Shown one piece after another: positions 1-8,956 of a stretch of 64,000 nucleotides of DNA. Every line of letters begins with the position of its first letter. Position 1 is the first letter of the stretch. This DNA comes from Vibrio artabrorum. Its GTDB lineage: Bacteria; Pseudomonadota; Gammaproteobacteria; Enterobacterales; Vibrionaceae. The stretch lies in assembly GCF_024347295.1 (NCBI RefSeq), contig NZ_AP025459.1, forward strand, positions 682,001 through 746,000, read 5' to 3'. Position numbers and translations under genes: made by a program. The notes beneath the pieces were generated by a model. It searched no databases and was not told where the DNA came from. It saw nothing but the letters and a program-made list of their open reading frames with translations.

Positions 1-1
1 T

Positions 2-184
2 AATACTGAAGATATCCAGAAGCAGCAACATATTCTTTTCCAAGCCGCTAATTTGATCGATTCGGGTCGTATTCAATCGACACTGACTTCAACGTTGCAT
101 GGTTTTAGTGCTGAAACATTGAAAGAAGCGCATCAACGTATAGAAAGTAGTGCATCAATTGGTAAGACAGCCATCAAATATTGA
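2..184 (+). CDS. Zinc-type alcohol dehydrogenase-like protein, C-terminal end (partial)
   Basis: An open frame enters from the left edge and stops at 182-184, giving 60 residues. The ending, with ANLIDSGRIQST, then AETLKEAHQRIES and a final IGKTAIKY, is the usual C-terminus of the MDR/quinone-oxidoreductase-like zinc-binding dehydrogenases, where the last helix is followed by a G-K-hydrophobic strand. The catalytic and NADP-binding parts lie outside the window, so the substrate cannot be judged. A good intrinsic terminator follows about 55 bases downstream. Confidence 0.7.
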   Translation, partial: NTEDIQKQQHILFQAANLIDSGRIQSTLTSTLHGFSAETLKEAHQRIESSASIGKTAIKY

Positions 185-238
185 TGGTTATAAATATTAA
201 TAGCTATTAGATTGAATCGTTGACGATTTGAAGCAAAT

Positions 239-283
239 AAGCCCCTGAAATCAATCGTAAGTCGAAAGATATCAGGGGCTTTT
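239..283 (+). terminator. Intrinsic terminator after the dehydrogenase gene
   Basis: The arms aagcccctga (239-248) and tcaggggctt (272-281) form a perfect 10-bp stem followed by a short T run. It ends the transcript of the dehydrogenase. In the rest of the gap up to 535 I see only AT-rich upstream sequence for the permease and no other gene. Confidence 0.85.
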
Positions 284-534
284 GTTTGTATTCCGATTCA
301 ATAAGACGTGTCCCTGTATTGCGATCACTGATTTGAACTAGAGGCTTCCATGCTTAAAGGGTTGGGGGTGACAAGGCGTTAATCATAATTAATTCCCGAG
401 ATAGCTGAACCGTTGTTTGAAGTGAAATTGTTCGAAAACAATCGGTATCTGGCCACTTTGTTGTTACTTATTTTTTATTCTCATGTATGATGTGCGGCCA
501 TAATTGTATGACAAATGTATAGTTCTGTTCCCGC

Positions 535-1428
535 ATGAATAAAGCCACTAACCACGCCATTTTTCTTTTGGTCTTCGCAAATCTACTTGCGTCTTTTTCC
601 GATGTCTCATTAAAAGTATTGAATGGTGAAGTTCCGACATTCCAGTATGTGTTTATCCGTCAACTAATGAGCGTGATATTACTGCTCCCTTTTTGGTTGA
701 AACTCCCCAAGGAAACACGCATGCAAGGTGGTTGTCGCATTAACTTTTTACGAGCCCAATTTATCTTAGTGGGAAGCGGTTGCGCGATGATTGCTATCAC
801 ACATCTGACGTTAGCGACGGCCAATGCGATGTTCTATGTTGGGCCAATACTCATGCTTCCATTATCGATCGTGTTGTTGAAGGAAAGACCGACATCCTCA
901 AAAGTGATAGCGACACTGATTGGTTTCGTGGGGGTATTAATTGTGTTACGTCCGGAGCAATTTCATTGGGCGGCCATCGCTGGCTTGGGCAGTGCACTCG
1001 CGATGGGCGTCGGAAATATTTTGATTAAACGACTAAACGCAGAGCAACATATTATCTCGACTCTGTTTTGGACAAGCATTATGACTTTACCACTTGCGTT
1101 GATATTTGCCCTTCCAACATGGTCAGTGATTGAATGGCGTCATGTTGGGTGGATCATGGCAATCAACCTGTTTGTTCTTGGGTACCATGCGCTTGTGGTC
1201 GTGGCATATAAAAAAGCACCGGCCAACCAAATTGCGCTCGCAGAGTATTCAGGATTGGTGTTTGTGACGTTATTTGGCGTGATGTGGTTTGACGAAATTC
1301 CAGATATTCTGACGTTGATTGGGATCAGTCTCATCGTTATTCCGATGATGCCAATCAAATGGCACAAGTGTTTTAGTTTGAGAGGGCGAGCGGCTCTTGA
1401 TGCTGAGTTGAATCAGCCGAAGCCATAA
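535..1428 (+). CDS. DMT-superfamily (EamA) permease
   Basis: This is a 297-residue inner-membrane protein with about ten hydrophobic segments and two EamA repeats (roughly residues 8-135 and 148-272). The second repeat carries the typical ending where ALAEYSGLVFVTLFGVMWFDE is followed by an ISLIVI segment. The family exports or imports small metabolites such as amino acids or nucleosides, and the substrate cannot be read from sequence. The ATG at 535 starts directly at the first membrane helix and has no clear Shine-Dalgarno sequence. The gene stands alone, with a terminator behind it. Confidence 0.85.
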   Translation: MNKATNHAIFLLVFANLLASFSDVSLKVLNGEVPTFQYVFIRQLMSVILLLPFWLKLPKETRMQGGCRINFLRAQFILVGSGCAMIAITHLTLATANAMFYVGPILMLPLSIVLLKERPTSSKVIATLIGFVGVLIVLRPEQFHWAAIAGLGSALAMGVGNILIKRLNAEQHIISTLFWTSIMTLPLALIFALPTWSVIEWRHVGWIMAINLFVLGYHALVVVAYKKAPANQIALAEYSGLVFVTLFGVMWFDEIPDILTLIGISLIVIPMMPIKWHKCFSLRGRAALDAELNQPKP

Positions 1429-1486
1429 TGCTGGGCTTTTTAATCACAGCATAGTGTGACTAAACGATAAATACATAACCGAAAAG

Positions 1487-1510
1487 CGAGTCCAAGTGGC
1501 TCGTTTTTTT
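1487..1510 (+). terminator. Intrinsic terminator after the EamA gene
   Basis: The arms cgagtc and ggctcg (one G-T pair) enclose a five-base loop and are followed by seven Ts. From here to the VOC gene at 1852 I see only AT-rich sequence with no convincing gene. Confidence 0.75.
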
Positions 1511-1851
1511 GTCTTTGAGTTTGACTAAAAATCCGTTTACCCACCTTAAATGACCTCGATATTCATTAGACTTTTTTCAACAAGGCTTATCGTTAAAGCA
1601 TGATCAAGTTGGTTCTATTGATATTTAGTGTTGTTGGATCTTTGCTTAAAGGTTGCCTCTTAATAAGTGAGTTATCCAGGAAGTCACATTGGGGCTCGTC
1701 GTCTAAACTTAAGCTTGTATGCCGTTAAAGTAGACCCATTTGGGCGAGAAAAATGTTCTCCAAATCAATATAAATTATTGCTTTATTTCAACTTAATTTG
1801 AGAAAGTCGGATACGCAACATTGTTTACGAGAATACTTTAGGGAGAGAAGA

Positions 1852-2274
1852 ATGATCCAACTTGAACATGTAAATTTAGTGGTAAAAGACATTCCTGAAA
1901 TGTTGGTTTTCTATAAAGCGGCATTTCCTCATTGGTATGTCCGTGATGAGGGAAAAGGAGAGTGGTCAGGTAAGCCACGTCACTGGTTGCATTTTGGTGA
2001 CGATTACCAGTATATCGCACTGAGTGATCATGGTGAGGGTGATAATAGAGATTTGGCCGGGCACTCTGTTGGCCTCGCGCATTTCGCTTATGTGACCAAT
2101 AATATTGAAAACGTGACTAAGCGGCTTGTTGATGCAGGCTTCCCCATTGCCAAACCTGGCGTCGAAGAACCTTATCGAAAAAACGTCTACTTTGTGGATC
2201 CCGCTGGCTTTGAAATCGAGTTTGTTGAGTATCTGAGTGATGATCCCAAATTACGTAACACCACGAGTGAGTGA
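1852..2274 (+). CDS. VOC-superfamily (glyoxalase/bleomycin-resistance-like) protein
   Basis: This 140-residue protein has two beta-alpha-beta-beta-beta modules typical of the vicinal oxygen chelate fold. The starting strand IQLEHVNLVVKDI and the final strand GFEIEFVEYL, where the Glu normally binds the metal, are clear. His7 in LEHVNLVV and His in GLAHFAYV are further candidate ligands. The start at 1852 is preferred over an upstream in-frame codon because the purine-rich agggagag lies just before it and the domain begins at once. Members are glyoxalases, dioxygenases or resistance proteins, and the substrate is unknown here. Confidence 0.8.
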   Translation: MIQLEHVNLVVKDIPEMLVFYKAAFPHWYVRDEGKGEWSGKPRHWLHFGDDYQYIALSDHGEGDNRDLAGHSVGLAHFAYVTNNIENVTKRLVDAGFPIAKPGVEEPYRKNVYFVDPAGFEIEFVEYLSDDPKLRNTTSE

Positions 2275-2416
2275 CGTAATATGGCAAGTTAGCGGCAATA
2301 ATTTCAAAGACGGGTATGCCATTGCTGCGGATGTATTGCGTACAAGCTCAGCTCGCATCAGTGTGAATCAAAAAGTGAAGAGAATCATGATTTATGTCTG
2401 GGCTTAAGGTTTACCG

Positions 2417-3373
2417 TTACTGTTGAGCGGTAATAACACCAAACCAATGGTTCTGTTGTGAGAGTGATTTCAGCAACTCAATCTCTTTTGCTGTCTCTTT
2501 CCTAAGCCATTCGATTAGGTCATTGATAATTGGTGTGTGGGTACGTTGGTGCATGAAATAGGTCCAAGCACTGTGTTGGATCTTTACGTACTTAGGGCAG
2601 TATAAGAAGCCACGTTGAAGGTCTTGTTGAACTAATAATAGATCCGTGACCGTCACTCCTTCACCCGACAAGCAAGCACTCAGTGCCATATCTAGAGACA
2701 AGAAGCTGGTATTTCGGACGGGGTTCTTTGGTGGAAATTCAACATCGGCCAACCACATTTTCCAGTCGTGGTGATCTAAGGTTGGATGGAGTCTTGGTAA
2801 GGTTAAGATCGAATCTAAATCTGTGTCCTTGGTGGTTAAGCTTGTCGAGCAAACTGGTGCCATAAACTCTTCGCGCAAGAAGGTGATATCAGGTGCTTTG
2901 TCATATCGTTTCTTGAAGCGCGTGTGGAAGATCAATAGATCATATTCACTACTATTGATGGATTCCTCTTCCTCAATCACAGGAACAATGACGATCTCAT
3001 GATCTTGATAACGCTCGTTTAATTCCCTTACTTTAGAGATCAATACTCGCGTCGCGAAACTCAGAGTCGCTTTGATCACGATACGTTTCTGCTTGGGCTC
3101 ACTCCAAGAGCCGATAATGGCTTCGATATTACCGTAGCTTTCTCGCAAAGCCACATACAAATCATGACCTTGTACCGTTAATTCAATCGCTCGATGCTTA
3201 CGAACAACCAGCGATGCGTTTAACTCATCTTCAAGCTGCTTGATCTGTCGGCTGATCGCACTTTGTGTCACATGCAGCTCTTCGGCAGCCAGAGTAAAGC
3301 TCATCAGCCTTGCTGCAGCTTCAAAGGCTTTTAAGCCATTATGGGACGATGGCAAGCTAGGATATGGGGTCAT
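2417..3373 (-). CDS. LysR-family transcriptional regulator (GcvA-like)
   Basis: This 318-residue protein has an N-terminal winged helix-turn-helix at about residues 12-71 with the classic LysR pattern (LKAFEAAARLMSFTLAAEEL, then VTQSAISRQIKQLED). A periplasmic-binding-protein-like effector domain covers about residues 95-300. The N-terminal SLPSSHNGLKAFEAAAR resembles GcvA/AmpR-type members. The gene is divergent from the MATE transporter at 3474 with only 100 bases between them, so it probably controls that gene and itself. The effector is unknown. Confidence 0.88.
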   Translation of the reverse strand: MTPYPSLPSSHNGLKAFEAAARLMSFTLAAEELHVTQSAISRQIKQLEDELNASLVVRKHRAIELTVQGHDLYVALRESYGNIEAIIGSWSEPKQKRIVIKATLSFATRVLISKVRELNERYQDHEIVIVPVIEEEESINSSEYDLLIFHTRFKKRYDKAPDITFLREEFMAPVCSTSLTTKDTDLDSILTLPRLHPTLDHHDWKMWLADVEFPPKNPVRNTSFLSLDMALSACLSGEGVTVTDLLLVQQDLQRGFLYCPKYVKIQHSAWTYFMHQRTHTPIINDLIEWLRKETAKEIELLKSLSQQNHWFGVITAQQ

Positions 3374-3473
3374 AATTCGTTCGCATGAGTTTAAGGAATG
3401 TTAGGATCGCAAATTTATCAATTGAACGCTAGCCTCATCGATTGTATTTTGGGCGAAATTAACAGAGGCGCCC

Positions 3474-4826
3474 ATGAAAAAAATACTCACTCTCGCATTC
3501 CCTTTGATCATTTCACAGCTGATTTCGATGGCGTTAGTCCTGACGGATGTTTGGATGATGTCGCGCATCAGTGTGTCAGCCCTTGCGGCCGGTGGGCTAG
3601 GTGCTTCTATCTACTTTTTTATTTTCATTATTGCGAGTAGCACGGTTGGCTGCGTCGCGAACTTGATCGCGATCGCTTATGGTCAACGCGTGGCTCGTCC
3701 AGAATTTGGTAATACTCAAATTCGATTGGCTGTGAAAGGTGCAACTATGTTGGCATTTGTGCTCAGTGTGATCTTAATGGCCAGCTTCTGGTTTGCTCCG
3801 TTGGTATTAGAAGCGGCAAAACAGCCGCCACAAGTGATCACTTTAGCCATGGAATATGTGCATGCCTTGAAATGGGTGATGCTGCCTTCACTTATTTTGT
3901 TGGTACTGCGTGGCTTAACCAGTGCGTTTGGTAATGTGCGTTCTATTCTAGTGATGTCTATTATCACCGTGATTTTGAATGTGCCAGTGAGCTATTTCTT
4001 AACGTTCCAATTAGACATGGGGTTAACCGGTTTAGGGTTAGGTACGGCTATCGCGGCATTTATCGTGATGGTTGGATACACAGTTTGGGTATTCAAGCGT
4101 GACGAATTCAAGCAGTTCGCCCCTTGGTTAAATAGAGAAGAGTATTCGATTAAACTCGTGAACCCTTTGTTATTGATGGGATTGCCTATTGGGTTGGCGG
4201 CTATACTTGAACATGGCTTGATATATGGTGGCACCTTGATGGCAGGAACGATCAGTATTGCCTCATTAGCCTTGCACCAAATCCTACTGCAATGCTTAAG
4301 CTTTACTTGGAACTTTAATTTTGGTTTCTCACAAGCCGCGGCGATTTTGGTCGGACGAGATTTTGGCGCAGGCAACTATCAAGGCATTAAAAAAACATCG
4401 ATTCAAAGCTTCATATTAGTCACGGGGTTAAGCGTTGTATTGTCGGCTGTTTTCATTTTATGGCCAGAAATGATCGCCTCTCTCTTCAAACTGGATGATG
4501 GTACGGGCGCGATGACTTCACTGTTGGCGTCGGTTATTTGGGTTGTCGCGCTTTGCTTTGTCGTTGATGCTTGGCAGTTACTGGCTATTAACCTTCTGAG
4601 GGGAATGAAGATTGTGTCAATGCCAACAGTAATGACCGCAATCGGCTACTGGGTGTTTGGCCTACCTGCCGCGTGGTACTTGATGCCACCATTTCAATTG
4701 GCAGGGATTTGGGGCGGTATTGGCGTTGGTTTAGGGGTGACGGGTATGTTGTTACTCATCCAATTGATGTGCGTTATTCAAAAAAATAATCCGTCTTCAG
4801 CACTGAAGAGCCATGCATATCCATGA
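3474..4826 (+). CDS. MATE-family multidrug/sodium antiporter
   Basis: This 450-residue protein has twelve predicted membrane helices and two MatE domains (about residues 8-170 and 230-395). The opening LAFPLIISQLISMALVLTDVWMMSRIS matches the NorM-type start of helix 1. Family members extrude cationic compounds in exchange for sodium or protons across the inner membrane. The gene is transcribed away from the LysR gene at 2417, which is the likely regulator (inference from layout). No terminator is obvious in the short gap to the next small gene. Confidence 0.88.
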   Translation: MKKILTLAFPLIISQLISMALVLTDVWMMSRISVSALAAGGLGASIYFFIFIIASSTVGCVANLIAIAYGQRVARPEFGNTQIRLAVKGATMLAFVLSVILMASFWFAPLVLEAAKQPPQVITLAMEYVHALKWVMLPSLILLVLRGLTSAFGNVRSILVMSIITVILNVPVSYFLTFQLDMGLTGLGLGTAIAAFIVMVGYTVWVFKRDEFKQFAPWLNREEYSIKLVNPLLLMGLPIGLAAILEHGLIYGGTLMAGTISIASLALHQILLQCLSFTWNFNFGFSQAAAILVGRDFGAGNYQGIKKTSIQSFILVTGLSVVLSAVFILWPEMIASLFKLDDGTGAMTSLLASVIWVVALCFVVDAWQLLAINLLRGMKIVSMPTVMTAIGYWVFGLPAAWYLMPPFQLAGIWGGIGVGLGVTGMLLLIQLMCVIQKNNPSSALKSHAYP

Positions 4827-4946
4827 TTGAACAAAGATGTGAAGCAAATGGGGGCAGAATGAATTAGACCTTGGTCTTACAGAAACCGAGTGCAAAGGTG
4901 ACCAGAATGATGGGCGTTGCTCACCATTTTATCGAGGAAATAACGA

Positions 4947-5192
4947 ATGGAAGTGGGATTGTTTTGGGTTGAAAAAGGAATGCTCGTACTGGGGGCATTG
5001 TTTGTTTTAACAAGCATGATGCAGTACGGAAGACGCAGCAGTGATTGGAAGGGGGTGATTACGATGTTTTACAAGCGCATCCCTATGAATATCGCAGAAT
5101 ACAAATGGTATCGTCTGGGTATCGCTTTATTGGTATTTGCCGTCATTGTGCGTTTTGCACTGCTGATCCTATGGCCAGCATATCAGCTATAA
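4947..5192 (+). CDS. Small membrane protein of unknown function
   Basis: This is an 81-residue protein with two hydrophobic segments (about residues 5-25 and 56-77) separated by a basic stretch (YGRRSSDWKG, YKRIPMN). A purine-rich gaggaaataacga precedes the ATG. I do not recognise the family. The reading frame looks genuine because of the balanced topology and start context. It may be co-transcribed with the MATE gene 120 bases upstream. Confidence 0.6.
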   Translation: MEVGLFWVEKGMLVLGALFVLTSMMQYGRRSSDWKGVITMFYKRIPMNIAEYKWYRLGIALLVFAVIVRFALLILWPAYQL

Positions 5193-5459
5193 CCTTTCAT
5201 GTATTCAATACGTAAATGAAGGTACACATAACTCAATTGAGTCTTTACAAACTCGCTGACTAAGGCTTGTATAGGATTTGAGTGACAACTATTTTAGGGG
5301 AAGACCCTTTTAAATAAAGAATAATGTAAGGTATTGGCCGCTCACTTATATTATTCATGTCACCAACAATCTAAATATAAATCCATCCATTCCGTACCTG
5401 ATGCCGTAATGATCTGTTACACTTCTGCGAATTAGCTTTAATTTGTCAGTGGTGCATTT

Positions 5460-6464
5460 ATGTCGTTCCCAGTTCTTATATGTGATGATTCTGCGTTAGC
5501 AAGAAAGCAGATGGCTAGATCACTGCCTAGTTCTCTAAATGCAGATATAACTTTTGCTGTTCATGGGCTTAATGCACTTGAAGAGCTCGCTAATAATCAG
5601 TTTAAACTGATGTTCCTCGACCTTACGATGCCAGAATTAGATGGTTATGGCACATTGGAAGAGATGCAACGCTTGGGAGACACGACACCTGTTGTGGTTG
5701 TTTCTGGTGATATTCAGCCCAAAGCGCAACAGAAAGTTATGAGCCTTGGCGCCAAAGCGTTTTTGCAAAAGCCGATCGATAAAGAAGCGCTAAAAGCGAT
5801 TTTACGTGAGCATGCCGAGCCGCCAAAACAACCTCAATTAGTTATCCCTTCCCCTTTAGAGCTTCCAATACTACGCAGACGCGATATCTATATGGAAGTG
5901 GCTAATGTCGCAATAGGCCGTGCCGCCGACGCTTTAGCACGCCACTTTGACGTGTTTGTACATTTGCCGTTACCGAATGTGAACATCTTTGAGGTGAGTG
6001 AGCTGCACATGGCACTTCGCGACCTGGCGAACAACGATCAAGTCTCCGGTGTTTGCCAAGGTTTTAGTGGCGAAGGGATAGCCGGTGAAGCGTTAGTCTT
6101 GTTGAGTGACTCCAGTGTGAGTGACCTGAAAAAGCTCATGAAGGTATCAACAGAAAGTGAGCAGCTTGAAGAACTCGAGCTGTTGATGGATGTATCGAAT
6201 ATCCTGGTTGGTTCATTCTTGAATGGGTTAGGGGAGCAATCAGAAGTCCGTTTTTTCCAGAGCTCTCCTGTGCTGTTAGGGCAACATCTCTCGATTGATT
6301 CAGTGATTGAAAATACCAGTGGTTCGTTTAAAAAGACGATGACTTTCGAAGTCAGCTATAACATTGATGGCACTTCAATCCGTTGTGATCTTCTGTTTAT
6401 GTTTGTTGATGAATCTCTACCTCTTTTAGACAACAAATTGGCCTATTTAATGGAGGAGTTTTAA
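5460..6464 (+). CDS. Response regulator with C-terminal CheC/CheX-like phosphatase domain
   Basis: Residues 1-120 form a receiver domain with Asp9/Asp10, the phosphorylation site Asp54 in FLDLTMP, Ser82 and Lys104. Residues 135-330 match the CheC/FliY/CheX fold. The phosphatase signature D-x3-E-x2-N-x22-P is present at Asp142, Glu146, Asn149 and Pro172. A second copy near residue 240 is E-x3-D-x2-N-x22-P, with Asp in place of Glu. Such proteins dephosphorylate CheY-type regulators in the cytoplasm. The stop is one base from the ATG of the PAS gene, which suggests translational coupling and a joint signalling role (inference). Confidence 0.8.
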   Translation: MSFPVLICDDSALARKQMARSLPSSLNADITFAVHGLNALEELANNQFKLMFLDLTMPELDGYGTLEEMQRLGDTTPVVVVSGDIQPKAQQKVMSLGAKAFLQKPIDKEALKAILREHAEPPKQPQLVIPSPLELPILRRRDIYMEVANVAIGRAADALARHFDVFVHLPLPNVNIFEVSELHMALRDLANNDQVSGVCQGFSGEGIAGEALVLLSDSSVSDLKKLMKVSTESEQLEELELLMDVSNILVGSFLNGLGEQSEVRFFQSSPVLLGQHLSIDSVIENTSGSFKKTMTFEVSYNIDGTSIRCDLLFMFVDESLPLLDNKLAYLMEEF

Positions 6465-6465
6465 T

Positions 6466-6915
6466 ATGCTGCATCTTCCTGCCGAGTTTGAGCAATTTCA
6501 CTGGATGGTGGATATGGTTCAAAACGTCGATATGGGGTTGGTCGTCATCAATCGTGACTTTCAAGTTCAAGTGTGGAATGGTTTCATGACTCACCATAGC
6601 GGTAAGCAGTCACATGATGCGATTGGTCAATCCATTTTTGAGTTATTTCCTGAGATTCCCAAAGAGTGGTTTAGATTGAAAACTAAGCCCGTTTACGATT
6701 TAGGTTGTCGAAGCTTTATTACATGGCAACAGAGGCCTTATCTCTTTAAGTGTCGTAATGTTAGACCAGTAACCCAGCAAGCGGATTTTATGTATCAAAA
6801 CGTGACGCTCAATCCAATGCGTTCACCAACGGGTCAAGTGACGTCATTGTTCTTATCTATTCAAGATGCGACAGCGGAAGCCTTGATGTCTCAAAAGAGC
6901 GGGAATCGAATTTAA
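6466..6915 (+). CDS. PAS-domain signalling protein
   Basis: This 149-residue cytoplasmic protein has a single PAS fold. It carries GLVVINRDFQVQVWNGFMTHHSG, the IGQSIFELFPEI helix and a PAC-like end (TGQVTSLFLSIQDATAEAL). No kinase, GGDEF or other output domain follows, so it must act through a partner. It begins one base after the stop of the receiver-CheC gene with a gaggag ribosome site inside that gene, so the two are translationally coupled. A sensor/phosphatase pair is the natural inference. Confidence 0.75.
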   Translation: MLHLPAEFEQFHWMVDMVQNVDMGLVVINRDFQVQVWNGFMTHHSGKQSHDAIGQSIFELFPEIPKEWFRLKTKPVYDLGCRSFITWQQRPYLFKCRNVRPVTQQADFMYQNVTLNPMRSPTGQVTSLFLSIQDATAEALMSQKSGNRI

Positions 6916-6956
6916 AGGGTGATTTCAATCATTGTTAGATGATCGTAACGTAATGG

Positions 6957-6984
6957 CTAAGGCTAACTACCTTAGTCACTTTTT
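6957..6984 (+). terminator. Possible terminator after the PAS gene
   Basis: The arms ctaagg (6957-6962) and ccttag (6970-6975) form a perfect 6-bp stem. A T run follows after four bases. It is short, so confidence is moderate. I see no convincing gene between here and the guaC promoter. Confidence 0.4.
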
Positions 6985-7426
6985 GTGTTTTGGCCTTCGG
7001 ATGGCTGGTTCAAAGTTTCGTTGTTTCCCCTCGGTTATCTTTAAAATCTTTTATTTCCCAACTTCTGACGCAAGTCAGTCACTTACCTCAAATCATCATT
7101 GACTCGATAAGAATGCCATGAATTTGCCCATTTTGGGTCGGTGACCGAGAAAAATGGAATTTATTTAAGGAAAAAGCGATCTTTTTGCAAAAATAGAAGG
7201 GTGATTTTTATGTAAATTTGGCGGGCTTTCTTCACATATTTGCTAGATAAGAAGTAAGTTTTGTCAAAAATAAAAGAAAACGTTTGCGTGATAAGCGGGT
7301 CGTGTTTGTGTGATTTTCTGTCTAAGTATTTGATTAGTGGGGTTTTAGTGGATAGAAAGGCGGTGCGTTTTTTAGCGGGTATGGAATCTTTGAGAGGATA
7401 GCACAAAAAAAAGTGAAATATCAGAC

Positions 7427-7454
7427 TTGCTGTTACTAAATCACGACCTATAAT
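7427..7454 (+). promoter_or_regulatory. Probable sigma-70 promoter of guaC
   Basis: The sequence has ttgctg (7427-7432), a 16-base spacer and a perfect tataat (7449-7454). The start would fall near 7461, which places the leader hairpins at the very 5' end of the transcript. This is a pattern match only. Confidence 0.55.
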
Positions 7455-7462
7455 GCTGAAAA

Positions 7463-7493
7463 CCGGAGCGTCTGCCAACGCTCCGGTTTTTTT
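7463..7493 (+). terminator. Leader hairpin 1 with T run upstream of guaC
   Basis: The arms ccggagcg (7463-7470) and cgctccgg (7479-7486) form a perfect GC-rich 8-bp stem with loop tctgccaa, followed by seven Ts. Alone it would be a strong terminator. It lies directly behind the tataat promoter box, so it either ends a transcript arriving from upstream or acts as an attenuator at the start of the guaC message. It shares its loop with a second hairpin. Confidence 0.7.
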
Positions 7494-7509
7494 GTGTCCG
7501 AAGAAAAGT

Positions 7510-7531
7510 AAAATCGTCTGCCAACGGTTTT
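7510..7531 (+). promoter_or_regulatory. Leader hairpin 2 with the same loop upstream of guaC
   Basis: The arms aaaatcg (7510-7516) and cggtttt (7525-7531) pair with one T-G. They enclose tctgccaa, which is identical to the loop of the terminator-like hairpin 32 bases upstream. The stem is AT-rich and weaker. Two different stems presenting the same eight-base loop suggest a duplicated recognition element in the leader of the GMP reductase mRNA (inference). Confidence 0.45.
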
Positions 7532-7581
7532 GCTACGCATTTCGCGAGAGACACATAATTTTATGAATCAAGGAAAACACC

Positions 7582-8625
7582 ATGCGTATCGAACAAGAAC
7601 TTAAGTTAGGTTTCAAAGATGTACTCTTCCGTCCGAAGCGTTCTACCCTGAAAAGCCGTTCTCAAGTTGAATTAACCCGCGATTTTACATTCAAGCATAG
7701 CGGTCGTCAATGGTCTGGTACGCCAGTCATTGCAGCGAACATGGATTCGGTAGCAAGCTTTGAAATGGCATCAGCTCTAGCAGAGCACGGTGTTATGACG
7801 GCAGTACACAAGCACTACACAGTAGAGCAGTGGGCTGAGTTCGCGAAAACGGCAGACAAGAAAACACTGAACAATGTATTTGTATCAACAGGTACGTCAG
7901 ACGCTGAGTTCGAGAAAGTTAAGAAGATCATGGCGCTTAGCGAAGAGTTTGTATTCATCTGTATCGACATCGCGAACGGTTACTCAGAGCATTTGGTCGA
8001 ATACGTACAACGTGTACGTGCTGAATTCCCAGACAAGGTTATCTCTGCTGGTAATGTTGTAACGGGTGACATGTGTGAGGAGCTGATTCTTGCTGGTGCA
8101 GACATTGTGAAAGTCGGTATCGGCCCTGGTTCTGTGTGTACGACTCGTGTTAAAACCGGCGTAGGTTACCCTCAACTTTCAGCCATCATCGAATGTGGCG
8201 ATGCGGCACACGGCCTGGGTGGCATGATCATCGGTGACGGTGGTTGTTCATGTGCGGGTGATGTATCTAAAGCCTTCGGTGGCGGTGCTGACTTCGTCAT
8301 GCTGGGCGGTATGTTAGCCGGTCACGAAGAGTCAGGCGGTGAAGTTGTAGAGAAAGAGGGTAAGCAATACATGAAGTTCTATGGCATGTCTTCGCAGTCA
8401 GCTATGGAGAAACACTCAGGTGGTGTTGCTAAGTACCGTGCTGCGGAAGGTAAAACGGTTTTACTTCCGTTCCGTGGTTCAGTTCATAATACAATTTCTG
8501 ACATCCTTGGTGGTGTACGTTCAACGTGTACCTACGTAGGCGCAGCAAAGCTTAAAGAGCTAACGAAGCGTACGACTTTCATCCGTGTACAAGAACAAGA
8601 AAACAACGTATTCGGCAAAGAGTAA
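7582..8625 (+). CDS. guaC: GMP reductase
   Basis: This 347-residue cytoplasmic enzyme converts GMP to IMP with NADPH and ammonia release, in purine salvage. It has the length of E. coli GuaC. The catalytic Cys186 sits in [11 protein letters not shown], and the IMPDH/GMPR phosphate loop [25 protein letters not shown] is present. The ATG at 7582 has an aaggaaaa site in front. The gene is monocistronic with a terminator behind it. The leader of about 120 bases with two matched hairpins suggests regulation at the RNA level. Confidence 0.97.
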   Translation: MRIEQELKLGFKDVLFRPKRSTLKSRSQVELTRDFTFKHSGRQWSGTPVIAANMDSVASFEMASALAEHGVMTAVHKHYTVEQWAEFAKTADKKTLNNVFVSTGTSDAEFEKVKKIMALSEEFVFICIDIANGYSEHLVEYVQRVRAEFPDKVISAGNVVTGDMCEELILAGADIVKVGIGPGSVCTTRVKTGVGYPQLSAIIECGDAAHGLGGMIIGDGGCSCAGDVSKAFGGGADFVMLGGMLAGHEESGGEVVEKEGKQYMKFYGMSSQSAMEKHSGGVAKYRAAEGKTVLLPFRGSVHNTISDILGGVRSTCTYVGAAKLKELTKRTTFIRVQEQENNVFGKE

Positions 8626-8658
8626 CGTTTAAAACGACTGTTTGAAATTTTAAGAATT

Positions 8659-8685
8659 GAGCCACTTTAGAGTGGCTCTTTTTTT
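8659..8685 (+). terminator. Intrinsic terminator of guaC
   Basis: gagccact and agtggctc form a perfect 8-bp stem with a ttag tetraloop followed by at least seven Ts. The gap from here to 8957 also holds a run of eight Cs (8824-8831) and a small hairpin, ctgagtt/aactcag (8850-8868), in front of the OmpV-like gene. No gene is seen there. Confidence 0.93.
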
Positions 8686-8956
8686 ACCTGAAATTTGGCA
8701 AGTGGCGAGGAAGTAGCGATAGCCGAGAAAAATACAGTTCTTTTGAGGTAGACACTGCTCGATTTGTTTGTTTTTAGTCGTGGTAAATTGAGTCGATATG
8801 ATTCCTTTTTGTTGTGTCGTGTTCCCCCCCCAACTTCCTTTCTGCCTACCTGAGTTTTTGTAACTCAGTCGGGATACATTTGGTTACAAAGTTTCTGATT
8901 GCTTTGCCATATAGTGTCATCACTGTCTGGTTAATCGAGCGAAAAGGGCTTTGATC

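Noticed and set aside
7161-7478. Open frame of 105 codons on the minus strand upstream of guaC
   Set aside because: It covers the guaC promoter and the terminator hairpin, has a low-complexity Phe/Lys/Leu-rich composition and no recognisable domain or ribosome site.
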